This document shows positions 10,095-19,535 of a DNA stretch of 64,000 nucleotides, one piece after another. Numbering within the stretch: position 1 is the first letter of the stretch; every line of letters begins with the position of its first letter. The translations under genes and the position numbers were made by a program. Source of the DNA: Bacteroidota bacterium. Its GTDB lineage: Bacteria; Bacteroidota; Bacteroidia; Bacteroidales; F082. The stretch spans positions 24,431 through 88,430 of the forward strand of contig JAJRQZ010000135.1 of NCBI GenBank assembly GCA_024279935.1, given 5' to 3'. The notes under the pieces were generated by a model. The model saw nothing but the letters and a program-made list of their open reading frames with translations. It had not been told where the DNA came from and did not search any database.

Positions 10095-11736
10095 ATCTTA
10101 AAAAATCGTCGTGGTAATACTTTTTAAGGAAATCCATACTGTTGGAGTGAAATATTTTATTTATTATCACATCGTTCGAATACCCGAATTTAAGATGCGA
10201 TAACCTTCCGGCATCAATGCTTATGCCTTCAAGATTAGTCGTTAGCCCAATAAATGACATTAATTGGGCTTTCAGTTTACTGAATCCGCTCGCAAGCACA
10301 TAATCGTCGAGGGCATCTATCATCCCGTCGAAATCGGAGCCTATGCAAATCATGTCCCAGGCCTTCTTCTCGTTAATGACATCGACGATATGAAAAAATG
10401 CAGAGATTATGCTTAATAAGTATTCGTTACGGTTTTTTGCTTCAAGTTTCTGTATTTCTGTGCTTTGCGGATCGTGTTTTTTTAACTTCCGTATTTTTTT
10501 CTTGTTCTTGTTTATCTTAAGCCTTGATTTAAAACCAATTAGCCGGGCTTCGTTAAGAATAATCCCGATAATCCCATCCGATTTATAAATCATCCTTATG
10601 TCTTCGTCAAAAAGATTTATATCGCCAGCATTGAAATAGAGTTCCTCCATTTCTTCCCTAGGCACAGGCAAATAGGAATTACGCCCGTTAACTGCCGAAT
10701 GGCTAGATATTATAGGAAATACATCATTGTTCCTATAATATTTTTCTTTAAATATCTTATAGAAAACCCTTCTGGATTTTATGCTTAAATGCTTAATATC
10801 TATTAATATACGACGTTTATTAGGAGATTTTTCGAGTAATTTGTATAAAACCTCCTTCCCGAGTTTCGTGAACTTCCTGTTTTTGCCCCTGTTTTGGTTC
10901 AACACCAGGTCGCCTCCAAGACTTAAGCTATCGGCATGGCCACATAGCAAATTCCAGAAATGATGAGCAAAGGTGATGTAAAACGGGCAATGCTCGAAGA
11001 TTACTTCCGTGTCTGTCCCATCAATATCTATAATTACGGGTTTAGTTCCTTTTAAGATATCTATATTGTTGAATATTATACTTTTATACTTCAGGTACTC
11101 AGGAAATTTCTTTTTATTGAGTTTTCTGAAAGGGGTTTTTTTAAGATCTGTATAATTATCGAACCCGATTAATGAATGGCAGCCTTCAATATTGATGACC
11201 AATGCAATGGAAGTATTATCATCGCTAAAGCCAATCCCAGCCAGATCGTCGTAACTGCTAGCGATAAAAAACACATTCCCATTATGTCCTGATTCAGCCG
11301 AAGCAGATTTCAAATAGTAATATTCGGAGGCAAGATCAGTAAAATAGTTCACCGCCTTGTTGTTTTCGATATCATCTATCATACTTACAACAACTTCTGC
11401 GTTTAGTCCGCTACTGCATACTGCCGAACTGGCAAAAATCTCCTTGCTGATAATAATTTGGGTTATGTTGTTTTCGTCGAACCATCCCCTTTCTATGGGA
11501 TAAAGGCTTGCGAACAAAAGCCCTACCCTACCCTTTTTACATGCGTCCAGATTCATCTGGGAATGCTTGACCATCTCGCGGATCTGTTTCCCAAGGATTT
11601 TCGGAAGTTCTTTGCACTCTGAATTTTCAGGGATAAACTCCCAGAGGTTTTTTTTATCGGTAAAACGTATATTCGAATAAAAGGCCTTCATGCTTGGATG
11701 GCAATGCAAATCGGTAAAATAGTCTATATCAGTCAT
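10078..11736 (-). CDS. M19 (membrane dipeptidase)-like metallohydrolase
   Basis: A 552-residue amidohydrolase-superfamily protein resembling renal/membrane dipeptidases (M19). Visible metal-ligand motifs in order: DLHCHPS (residues about 9-15), a NIEGCHSL motif, an IDIKHLS segment, ISSHSAVNGR, and IGSDFDGM near the end; these correspond to the conserved His, His, His and Asp regions of the family. M19 enzymes cut dipeptides, often with D-residues, with two zincs. It is longer than the usual 350-400 residues, with insertions including a lysine-rich stretch (about 400-425). There is no signal peptide, so it is probably cytoplasmic. First gene of a tight trio with the 103-residue and YwbE genes; substrate unknown. 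Confidence 0.75.
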   Translation of the reverse strand: MTDIDYFTDLHCHPSMKAFYSNIRFTDKKNLWEFIPENSECKELPKILGKQIREMVKHSQMNLDACKKGRVGLLFASLYPIERGWFDENNITQIIISKEIFASSAVCSSGLNAEVVVSMIDDIENNKAVNYFTDLASEYYYLKSASAESGHNGNVFFIASSYDDLAGIGFSDDNTSIALVINIEGCHSLIGFDNYTDLKKTPFRKLNKKKFPEYLKYKSIIFNNIDILKGTKPVIIDIDGTDTEVIFEHCPFYITFAHHFWNLLCGHADSLSLGGDLVLNQNRGKNRKFTKLGKEVLYKLLEKSPNKRRILIDIKHLSIKSRRVFYKIFKEKYYRNNDVFPIISSHSAVNGRNSYLPVPREEMEELYFNAGDINLFDEDIRMIYKSDGIIGIILNEARLIGFKSRLKINKNKKKIRKLKKHDPQSTEIQKLEAKNRNEYLLSIISAFFHIVDVINEKKAWDMICIGSDFDGMIDALDDYVLASGFSKLKAQLMSFIGLTTNLEGISIDAGRLSHLKFGYSNDVIINKIFHSNSMDFLKKYYHDDFLRFGNKH

Positions 11737-11761
11737 AACATATTGGATATCAGCAATAAAG

Positions 11762-12943
11762 TTAAACAGAAGATTTTCTTTTCTTTAATAACAGCACAAA
11801 TGGTATTGCTCCAACAGCAAGAAAAGAAGAAATTAGATATGTTCGTTCAAGTCCGATCCAATCGCCCAGTGCGCCGGCAAAAAAAACTGCCATTGCTGAA
11901 GAAACAAAACTAATTGTCATATAAATACTATTCATAATAACAGGCAGTTTCTCGGATACGTCTTGAACCAGTGCCATTAAAACAGGTCCGGGCGCAAACA
12001 CGAAAACTCCCAGTAGCAATAGGAAAACAAAACTGACATATCCGGTCGAGTTTATGAAAAAGAACATCAATATTGGCGATAAAATACTAATGATCAACAA
12101 AGTAGATTTTCTTCCCAAGCGATCAGAAATACTACCGGCTATGATGGTCCCACCTGCCCCAGCCAGTTGAAAAACTGCCAGGGCTGAATTTGCAAACCAT
12201 AGGCTCTCCCCTTTCTCGGTATAAAAATAAGTTGGCAAAAAGGCGGTAAGGCTCGATTTCATAATTGCCCTGAAGAGAGTGATCCCTACCAATATCATGA
12301 AAAAAGGGAAATACTTCTTAATTGCCGAGAAATAAGCAGGTTTCGAATTAGATGTCTGCCTGAAGTCAGAGGATATCTTTACATCTCTTAATTTCAGGAA
12401 TAATACGAAAGATGCAACCAGCCCAAAAGGTATCAATTTCCATGTCCCTTCCAGCCCCCATAGACTAACGGCAGCGGTGATGATAATTGGTCCGAGCGTA
12501 CGAGCCATCTCACCACCGAACATAAAAAAGCTCATGCCTTTCCCTATGTGCTTGCCCGATAAATGCTTGATCATCACCGGCGATGGCACATGAAACAGGG
12601 CAGCGCTTATCCCCATTATAAATAGCAATACAGAAACTATGGTGAACGAAGGTGCAACGCCCAACAGGCTCATTGACACAGCAGTAATTGCAGGTGTAAG
12701 AATGACGAAATACCTAGCGGCCGTGCGCTCGGCAATAATACCAATCAATGGGTTCAGGAACCATGGGACACGCATGATGATGTCCCAAACGGAGGCAAGC
12801 GCAAGACTGATCCCGAATTTTTCGATCAATAATGGCCTGAGGGGAGCAAGAAAAGAGGAATAAATATCGTGGAGCATGTGGGTTGTCGAAACCAGTATGA
12901 CTTTTGATGTCTCAAAACTACCCCCAAGCTTGCTTTTCTCCAT
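11762..12943 (-). CDS. MFS transporter
   Basis: A 393-residue major-facilitator protein with about 12 hydrophobic segments and the family loop motif SDRLGRKST after TM7. The cytoplasmic N-terminus is about 20 residues. Sequence style is like the FSR/drug-sugar-type exporters of Bacteroidota, but substrate is not readable. Its ATG overlaps the stop codon of the 467-residue T9SS gene upstream (TAATG), so the two are translationally coupled, and it lies 25 bases before the M19-like gene. This links a T9SS cargo pair, a transporter and the M19-like trio in one minus-strand run. Confidence 0.87.
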   Translation of the reverse strand: MEKSKLGGSFETSKVILVSTTHMLHDIYSSFLAPLRPLLIEKFGISLALASVWDIIMRVPWFLNPLIGIIAERTAARYFVILTPAITAVSMSLLGVAPSFTIVSVLLFIMGISAALFHVPSPVMIKHLSGKHIGKGMSFFMFGGEMARTLGPIIITAAVSLWGLEGTWKLIPFGLVASFVLFLKLRDVKISSDFRQTSNSKPAYFSAIKKYFPFFMILVGITLFRAIMKSSLTAFLPTYFYTEKGESLWFANSALAVFQLAGAGGTIIAGSISDRLGRKSTLLIISILSPILMFFFINSTGYVSFVFLLLLGVFVFAPGPVLMALVQDVSEKLPVIMNSIYMTISFVSSAMAVFFAGALGDWIGLERTYLISSFLAVGAIPFVLLLKKRKSSV

Positions 12944-14346
12944 TATTCGACTATTAGTTTTTCTGTAAAACTATTATTTTTTGTCTTGATAAACAAAACA
13001 TAATGACCGGCTCTTAAAAAGTCCACGTCAATATTTATTGGCTCGGACGGATCCAATCTAGCCTTGATTTTTCTATGGAACACCTCCGACGAGTAATTGT
13101 CATATACTGTAACAACAGGACAATCAAGGCCTAAACTTGCGCTAATCTGAAATGTTCCTTTGTTGGGGTTAGGTTGGATGGAGATTATATTTGTTTTATC
13201 CGAATTATTTTCCGCTTTTCCTACTCCAAGAAATATGGAAGAAATAAAATCTGGAAGTCCCCAACGGCATGTTCTTCCACCCAGACTAACAATAGCATAT
13301 TCAAAATCACAATCAACCCCTATCTTGTTCGGTTGGTTTATCCTTGACAAGGAACCTGAATTGTTCATGGCCACATATATCCTGTTGTCGGGAGCTATCT
13401 GCAAGGCACCTTCCGTTCCTGTGGCCACAATGTATTGCGATGCTATGATATCGTCTATGTTACCGGCCTCCAGATCGTATTGCAGAAGATATTTTCCTAC
13501 ATGGTCTTTCCATGAGCTTACATACAGAAGTTTGTTGTCGGGGGAGAACTCGATTCCGTAAGGCTCACCAAGAATACCTGTGATTAACCTTGCATTTGAA
13601 ACAATTCCCGTTGCATTGTTGAAATCGAATATCTCAACGTTTTTCATCCCCGCATTGGCTTTTGCCAAGACCTCTCCATTGGGCGACACTTTCATATAGC
13701 CCTTGGCATTATCAATGTTGCCATTTATTACCAGGCCAAGTTCGCTTATTATTGGTGTTTCGTTAATTCCCTCATTAGTGATAAGATATGAATAAATATG
13801 GTTGGTTCCCCATTTTTGTGCTATAAGCCAGATGTTGAGGCCGTTGGCATGACCCACGGCTGCAAGCTTTTCGCACATAGGTTTAGTCAGGTTGACATTT
13901 TTTACAGTATCAACTACATCGCCTTTCCAGTTCAATAACCTCATATCCACAAGGCTATAATTAATTCCGTAGGAGCCGCCCGGTCCCTGGGCCACATCAT
14001 CGATAGTGAACATATAATAAAGATTATCGCTCGCTGGGCGAGCTACGATAATACCGGATTGAGAACTCGACGGGTTGCCAAGCAGGTTATTGCCATGGGG
14101 CATCTGCTGGTGATCCTTGTTCCACACCGTAATGCCGTCGGTATAAAACAACAAATGGCCCTCCTGATCTGAAATTGAGCTACAACCTTCCATCGTAGAA
14201 AGAGAACCATCCGTAATAGCTTCCGGAAGATAGTTTTTAAACGTCAAGCCTGCGTTTTCACCAAAAAACCAGTTTGCCGATTCCATTTGGGCATTTGCAA
14301 TACTTACTGCAAACACAAGAAGTATGCTCAAGATTTTATTTTTCAT
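12943..14346 (-). CDS. T9SS-exported beta-propeller-like protein (short paralogue)
   Basis: A 467-residue protein with a signal peptide (1-19) and a C-terminal T9SS type A sorting domain (about 385-467: PNPNKGTFQISA, then YDNYSSEV, then LRAGHYVLFIKTKNNSF). The body contains repeated beta-blade-like segments (EGCSSISDQEGHLLFYTDG, PYGIEFSPDNKLLYVSSW, EGALQIAPDNRIYVA), which suggests a beta-propeller fold. It is the closest relative of the upstream 880-residue protein, whose first 360 residues it matches at very high identity, with stretches of more than 100 identical bases. Likely cell-surface or secreted. Substrate or partner unknown. Confidence 0.85.
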   Translation of the reverse strand: MKNKILSILLVFAVSIANAQMESANWFFGENAGLTFKNYLPEAITDGSLSTMEGCSSISDQEGHLLFYTDGITVWNKDHQQMPHGNNLLGNPSSSQSGIIVARPASDNLYYMFTIDDVAQGPGGSYGINYSLVDMRLLNWKGDVVDTVKNVNLTKPMCEKLAAVGHANGLNIWLIAQKWGTNHIYSYLITNEGINETPIISELGLVINGNIDNAKGYMKVSPNGEVLAKANAGMKNVEIFDFNNATGIVSNARLITGILGEPYGIEFSPDNKLLYVSSWKDHVGKYLLQYDLEAGNIDDIIASQYIVATGTEGALQIAPDNRIYVAMNNSGSLSRINQPNKIGVDCDFEYAIVSLGGRTCRWGLPDFISSIFLGVGKAENNSDKTNIISIQPNPNKGTFQISASLGLDCPVVTVYDNYSSEVFHRKIKARLDPSEPINIDVDFLRAGHYVLFIKTKNNSFTEKLIVE

Positions 14347-14363
14347 GATTGCTTAGGTTTTTG

Positions 14364-17006
14364 TTATCGCACCATAAGTTTGGAGATAAATTGTTTTTTA
14401 TTTGATTTGAAGACAACAAAATAAATACCCTTATCAGGAAAGTCAATATTCAAAAGGATACTCTCCCCTTTCAAGAGCAATCTGTTAAACTGCTTATAAT
14501 AAATCTGTTGCCCTCTGATATTGCGAACAGACAATTCGGCATTATCCATATTTTCGCTCAGCTCAAGGCTGAAAACCCCTGAATTAGGGTTTGGCCTAAT
14601 AGCAATTACAGCTTGTTCGTCCGGCTTTTCTTCCACCCCGATCGCACATTCATTGAAATCAAAAATTGTTGTTATGTTCCCGGAATTATAGCAGCCGGTT
14701 TCCCCATTGGTTACTTCGGCCGTATATGTTTGAAAGTCAATCCAGCTACCGTTCGTTTGTATCGTATTAAACCTTGAATAAATATTTCCCGGGCTCCATT
14801 TATATACTGTTTCCATCGGGTCGGTATCAAAACCGGCGTCTAATAGCACGGAATCCCTGACACAAACGACTATGGTATCGGGCGCATAAACTTTAGCCCC
14901 TTCCGGTATAAGGTCAATTACCGGCAACTGATTTACGACGACCGTAACTTCCTCATTGATGAAAGTTGTTTCAGAATCGCTAAGAACAAGTTTATAAGTT
15001 GTTGTTTGCTGTGGTGTGTCATTAAACTCGGCATCTGAGGAAGTAAAGCCTGGTGGTTCCGAAGTCCAGGAGTATTCATAAATACCACTGCCCCCTGTGG
15101 CATTGGCAGTAATGTTTGTTTGTTCGCCCCTGCATATTGTATCGGGGTTTGCAAAAGGATATGCGGCCAAGGCGTCGCCGGGCTCGTAAACATTTACAAG
15201 CACGTCTGAAGGAAGGGCAAGACACCCATTGGCATCATTAACGAACAGGGTATAGTTTTGAGGAGCGAACAATGGTACTGTCACTGGGTCGGGGATGTCA
15301 TTTTGAACCAGTTCCGAGGCCGGAATCCAAAAATATTCGTAGGGAGGCGTGCCGTTAGCTGCCACTCCTTCCAGGTTTGTGGTTGTTCCCGACTCGATTA
15401 GCTGGTTATCGCCGGCATAGGCGGTCGGATTTGGAGTAAAAGTAATATTTACGGTATCGGCATTGGTACAGTTTTCGTCCAATGTAACCTGAACCCAGTA
15501 AGTGCCTGAAGTATCTACATTTATCCATCTTGTAGTATCGCCGGTTACCCAATAATATTCATCAAAGCCCTCACCAGCATCAAGTTGCCAAAACTCGCCA
15601 TCGCAAAAAGTTGTGTCGTTGCCCAAATCCACAGGAGGTTTCTCGGCAACTACCACCAGATGGTTGACACTTATTTTAATACCTTCTATCCAAACGGTCA
15701 ACTGCACGTTGAACAAGGCAGCTTTCGAGAAAAGGTGCAAGGGGTCATTCAAGGTGGAGGTACTGTCATCTCCTGAGCCTGAATCCCCAAAATTCCATAA
15801 TACGGAATCAGGTTCCTGCGATGAGTTCTCATAAAACTGTGTTGGAACACCAAGGCATGGTTTATCATTGTAAAACCCGGCGTTAAAACTAAAAAACGAC
15901 TGTATGAACGGCGGTAATCCCCAACGGCATGTCCTTCCGGCCAGACCAACTGTTGCATATTCAAAGTTACAATCGGCCCCTATCTTGTTCGGTTGGTTTA
16001 TCCTTGACAAGGAACCTGAATTGTTCATGGCCACATATATCCTGTTGTCAGGAGCTATCTGCAAGGCGCCTTCCGTTCCTGTGGCCACAATGTATTGCGA
16101 TGCGATTATATCGCCTATGCTTCCTGCTTCCAGGTCATATTGCAGAAGATACTTGCCTCCATGGTTTTTCCATGAATTCACGTACAACAGCTTATTGTCG
16201 GGAGAGAACTCAATTCCATAGGGCTCGCCGAGAATACCTGTGATTATCCTTGCGTTCGAGGCACGTCCCGTTGCATTGTTGAAATCGAATATCTCAACGT
16301 TTTTCATCCCCGCATTGGCTTTTGCCAAGACCTCTCCATTGGGCGACACTTTCATATAGCCCTTGGCATTATCAATGTCACCGCTTATTACCAGACCAAG
16401 TTCGCTTATTATTGGCGTTTCGTTAATTCCCTCGTTGGTAATAAGGTATGAATAAATATTGTTGGTGCCCCATTTTTGAGTTATCACCCAGGTGTCGAAA
16501 CCGTTCGCATGGCCAACAGCAGTAACCTTTTCGCACATTGGTGTTGTAAGGTTGACATTCTTCACCGTATCCACAACATCGCCTTTCCAGTTCATTAGCT
16601 TCATATCAACAAGGCTATAATTGATACCGTAGGAGCCGCCATTTCCATGGGCCACATCATCGATAGTGAATATATAATAAAGATTATCACTTGCCGGCCG
16701 CGGGACTATGATCCCGGATTGCGAGCTCGAAGGGTTTCCGAGCAAACCATTGCCATGGGGCATCTGGAGGTGATCCTTGTTCCACACTTTAATGCCATCG
16801 GTATAAAACCTTAATGTACCATTGGACGTTGATATCGAAGAGCATCCCTCCATGGTGCTCAAGGCCCCGTTTGTTTGCGCAACCGGGGTTCCGGAGCCAA
16901 AGTTCAGGCCTGCATTTTCACCAAAATACCAATAATTTGCCTGTTTCTGTGCATAAATAGTCAATGAGGCAAGCGTAAGGACAATAAGGAAATAAAAAGT
17001 TTTCAT
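14364..17006 (-). CDS. T9SS-exported beta-propeller and PKD-domain protein (long paralogue)
   Basis: An 880-residue secreted protein: signal peptide (1-19), beta-propeller-like domain (about 20-365) nearly identical to the downstream paralogue, then PKD-like domains (a clear one at about 390-455 with VLWNFGDSGSGDDS), Ig-like SprB-type segments (FCDGEFWQLDAGEGFDEYYW, GTPPYEYFW, GGSGIYEYSW), and a C-terminal T9SS sorting domain (about 805-880, RPNPNSGVFSLEL). The architecture matches gliding or adhesin-type cargo. The two genes are 17 bases apart and cotranscribed. A TATTTTTG -7 element lies on the minus strand at 17030-17037. Role in adhesion is inferred from the domain set. Confidence 0.85.
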   Translation of the reverse strand: MKTFYFLIVLTLASLTIYAQKQANYWYFGENAGLNFGSGTPVAQTNGALSTMEGCSSISTSNGTLRFYTDGIKVWNKDHLQMPHGNGLLGNPSSSQSGIIVPRPASDNLYYIFTIDDVAHGNGGSYGINYSLVDMKLMNWKGDVVDTVKNVNLTTPMCEKVTAVGHANGFDTWVITQKWGTNNIYSYLITNEGINETPIISELGLVISGDIDNAKGYMKVSPNGEVLAKANAGMKNVEIFDFNNATGRASNARIITGILGEPYGIEFSPDNKLLYVNSWKNHGGKYLLQYDLEAGSIGDIIASQYIVATGTEGALQIAPDNRIYVAMNNSGSLSRINQPNKIGADCNFEYATVGLAGRTCRWGLPPFIQSFFSFNAGFYNDKPCLGVPTQFYENSSQEPDSVLWNFGDSGSGDDSTSTLNDPLHLFSKAALFNVQLTVWIEGIKISVNHLVVVAEKPPVDLGNDTTFCDGEFWQLDAGEGFDEYYWVTGDTTRWINVDTSGTYWVQVTLDENCTNADTVNITFTPNPTAYAGDNQLIESGTTTNLEGVAANGTPPYEYFWIPASELVQNDIPDPVTVPLFAPQNYTLFVNDANGCLALPSDVLVNVYEPGDALAAYPFANPDTICRGEQTNITANATGGSGIYEYSWTSEPPGFTSSDAEFNDTPQQTTTYKLVLSDSETTFINEEVTVVVNQLPVIDLIPEGAKVYAPDTIVVCVRDSVLLDAGFDTDPMETVYKWSPGNIYSRFNTIQTNGSWIDFQTYTAEVTNGETGCYNSGNITTIFDFNECAIGVEEKPDEQAVIAIRPNPNSGVFSLELSENMDNAELSVRNIRGQQIYYKQFNRLLLKGESILLNIDFPDKGIYFVVFKSNKKQFISKLMVR

Positions 17007-17029
17007 TTTATAATAATTTTCAATATCAA

Positions 17030-17037
17030 CAAAAATA
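17030..17037 (-). promoter_or_regulatory. -7 promoter element of the T9SS gene pair
   Basis: On the minus strand TATTTTTG fits TAnnTTTG 24 bases upstream of the 880-residue gene; a TTG lies 24 bases further up. Confidence 0.45.
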
Positions 17038-17187
17038 ACGAAAAATATGCTTATAATCCGTCAAGTTTTGTATTATCGGCGATTTATTTTTATAAGCTTC
17101 GATGTATCAAACCTATAAGATTTATAATGCCTTAAATTTAATGACAATAAAGTTAAGCAAATAGTTGGAGGCTTGTTTATATTTCAT

Positions 17188-17220
17188 AAAAAAAAGCCGT
17201 TCCACCTTAGGTGGGACGAC
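17188..17220 (-). terminator. Terminator of the short acyl-CoA dehydrogenase gene
   Basis: Read on the minus strand, an 11-base arm (17220-17210) pairs with 17206-17196 around a 3-base loop, with one mismatch and one G-U pair, followed by eight Ts. It lies about 38 bases after the dehydrogenase stop codon. Confidence 0.8.
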
Positions 17221-17257
17221 TTTACTGCAATTAACCCTAATTTTGTAGTTTGTCTTC

Positions 17258-18400
17258 CTATTTCAATATTCCTTTTCCGATAACAACCCTTTGTACCTGA
17301 TTGGTGCCTTCATAAATCTGGCAAAGTTTTGCGTCGCGCATCATTTTTTCGACAAGGTAGTCTTCGGAATACCCGTCCCCTGCCATAACCTGAACAGCAT
17401 CGGTAGTAACTTTCATGCCTATATCAGAGGCATATAGCTTAGCCATGGCCGACAATAGGTTTGCGGTTCTTTGTTTGTTATCATAAGCCCAGGCTGCGTT
17501 CCACGTCAACAATCTGGCCGCTTCGATTTCAACGGCCATATCGGCCAGCATAAAGCTAACGCCCTGGTTCACCGTAACAGGTTTCCCGAACTGGATACGG
17601 TTCTTGGCCCAGACTTTTGCCGTTTCGTATGCTTCGCGGGCATTTCCCAGGCTCAGGGCCGCAACGCCTGTGCGCGTACGCTCGAACGTCTTCATAGCCA
17701 ACAAGAAACCCTGGCCTTCCGAACCGATGCGGTTCTCAACAGGGACCTCTACGTCGTGGAATTTAAACTCTGTTTGTATAGATGCTTTTTGCCCCATTTT
17801 ATTCAGGTTTGAAACTATTTCAACTCCTGGTGCGTTTGTCGGAACCACAAAAGCCGTCAGGCTCCTTGCTCCTTTTTCAGGGTTGGTCAATGCGAAAACC
17901 GTGATAAAACTAGAAACGGCACCGTTCGTGATAAACCTTTTATGGCCGTTCATAATATATTTATCGCCATGAAGCATCGCCTGGGTCTTAATACCAGCGA
18001 CATCAGAGCCTGCATTCGGCTCTGTCAGGGCGTAAGCAGCAACACTCTGTTCTTCAACTATCTGGCCGAAAAAACGTTTCTTTTGTTCCTCGCTAGCACC
18101 CAAATACAGAGGTGTTAACGCAAGTGTGTTTGCATCCAGGCAAATTCCGATCCCAACACATCCGGCTCCCAATTCCTCGGAGGCAATAGCACTTTCCAAT
18201 ATACTGTGGCCATGACCACCGAATTCTGTTGACATTGGTCCGTTCATCATACCTTCTTTATATGCTGCCTTAACAACATCCCACGGAAATTCTGCTAATC
18301 CATCATACTTGCGCGCATTAGGCTTCATATGCCTGTTCGCAAAGTCTCTTACTTTCTCCCTAATCTCTATCTGACGGGGCTCTAATGTGAAATCTACCAT
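17258..18400 (-). CDS. Acyl-CoA dehydrogenase (short form, SCAD/butyryl-type)
   Basis: A 380-residue acyl-CoA dehydrogenase of the standard length. Family signatures are AYALTEPNAGSDVAG (about residue 127) and CQIYEGTNQVQR near the C-terminus, whose Glu is at the position of the catalytic base in short- and medium-chain enzymes. It would oxidise short acyl-CoA with FAD, in beta-oxidation or in branched-chain or butyrate metabolism; the exact substrate is not determined. No etfAB genes lie beside it. Transcribed alone from the minus strand, divergent from xerD, ending at a strong terminator. Confidence 0.93.
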   Translation of the reverse strand: MVDFTLEPRQIEIREKVRDFANRHMKPNARKYDGLAEFPWDVVKAAYKEGMMNGPMSTEFGGHGHSILESAIASEELGAGCVGIGICLDANTLALTPLYLGASEEQKKRFFGQIVEEQSVAAYALTEPNAGSDVAGIKTQAMLHGDKYIMNGHKRFITNGAVSSFITVFALTNPEKGARSLTAFVVPTNAPGVEIVSNLNKMGQKASIQTEFKFHDVEVPVENRIGSEGQGFLLAMKTFERTRTGVAALSLGNAREAYETAKVWAKNRIQFGKPVTVNQGVSFMLADMAVEIEAARLLTWNAAWAYDNKQRTANLLSAMAKLYASDIGMKVTTDAVQVMAGDGYSEDYLVEKMMRDAKLCQIYEGTNQVQRVVIGKGILK

Positions 18401-18469
18401 TTTTTAAAATTTATGAATATCAATTTGATTTATTTCTTTTTTGGAAGGAAACAAAAATACGTTTTAATA

Positions 18470-18502
18470 TTGAATTACGAAAACCAAAATGATATATATT
18501 TG
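18470..18502 (+). promoter_or_regulatory. Promoter of the tyrosine recombinase gene
   Basis: TTG at 18470-18472 and TATATTTG at 18495-18502, with 22 bases between, fit the Bacteroidota promoter pattern and would start transcription about 15-20 bases before the TTG start codon at 18526. Confidence 0.55.
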
Positions 18503-18525
18503 TAATTATTGGAAAAAATCGAGAT

Positions 18526-19431
18526 TTGTCATACAAAACTTATAGAAAAGGCTTTAAAACATACCTCCAGTTGGAGAGGAACTTATCTGCCAATACCATT
18601 GAAGCATATTTGCACGACCTGGACCTGCTACAAGGTTTCATCGATCAAAATGATATCGGGAAATCTCTTAAGAACATAAATCAGCGAGACCTGGAGGATT
18701 TTGTTTCTTTTATAAACGAAATGCAATTGGGCGCATATTCACAGGCAAGGGTGATTTCTGGCGTAAAAGCGTTTTATAAATACCTCGAGCTGGAGAGGGA
18801 AATTTCAGTTAACCCGACACAATTCCTTGAATCGCCGAGCTTGGGACGTAAGCTGCCCGATATATTGAGCGTTGCTGAAATCACTAATATCATAGAGTCC
18901 ATCGACTTATCGAAACCCGAAGGGCAGAGAAACCGGGCAATGCTCGAACTGCTTTACGGTAGCGGATTAAGGGTTAGCGAGCTGATAAACATAAAAATCT
19001 CTGAAATAGACTTCAGGAACAATATTATCCTTGTTACGGGCAAAGGCAATAAGCAGCGACTGGTCCCGCTTGGCGAGATATCGAAAAAGCATATCATGCT
19101 ATATCTTGATTTTCACCGTATTCATAAGAACATAAAAAAGGCTAACGAAGACTTTTTGTTTATAAATAGAAGGGGTAGCAAACTAAGCAGGCAGATGGTT
19201 TTTCTGATAATTAAAAAACAAAGGGAATTGCTTGGAATACAGAAACTTATAAGCCCACATACCTTTAGGCACTCCTTTGCCACACATTTGGTTCAAAACG
19301 GCGCCGACCTTAGGGTGGTTCAGCAATTGCTAGGCCATTCCTCCATAACCACCACAGAGATATACACTCACCTAAACACGGACGACCTAAGGAAAACCAT
19401 ATTAAGCTTTCATCCCAGGAATATGAAATAG
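18526..19431 (+). CDS. xerD: Tyrosine recombinase XerD-like
   Basis: A 301-residue site-specific recombinase of the XerC/D type that resolves chromosome dimers at dif. It has the SAM-like N-terminal domain (LERNLSANTIEAYLHDL) and the catalytic residues of the family: Arg in GSGLRVSELIN, Lys in TGKGNKQRLVPLG, HxxR in SPHTFRHSFATHL, then His in LLGHSSITTTEIY and the nucleophile Tyr of the same segment. The start is TTG at 18526; it places the N-terminus as usual for the family and sits just after the promoter, and no ATG exists upstream in frame. Monocistronic and chromosomal rather than an integron integrase. Confidence 0.9.
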   Translation: MSYKTYRKGFKTYLQLERNLSANTIEAYLHDLDLLQGFIDQNDIGKSLKNINQRDLEDFVSFINEMQLGAYSQARVISGVKAFYKYLELEREISVNPTQFLESPSLGRKLPDILSVAEITNIIESIDLSKPEGQRNRAMLELLYGSGLRVSELINIKISEIDFRNNIILVTGKGNKQRLVPLGEISKKHIMLYLDFHRIHKNIKKANEDFLFINRRGSKLSRQMVFLIIKKQRELLGIQKLISPHTFRHSFATHLVQNGADLRVVQQLLGHSSITTTEIYTHLNTDDLRKTILSFHPRNMK

Positions 19432-19535
19432 AAGAAAGCTTAAACCGGCAACATATCAAAAAGACATTTTGTCACCCCCTGTCCAATGGCATGTGCTTTG
19501 ATTGCCTCGTGCTAAAACATTAAAATTTTTTAATA

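Noticed and set aside
18526..19431. Integrase of a mobile island
   Set aside because: The gene has a chromosomal XerD-like sequence, no att sites or cargo genes flank it, and it sits between housekeeping genes.
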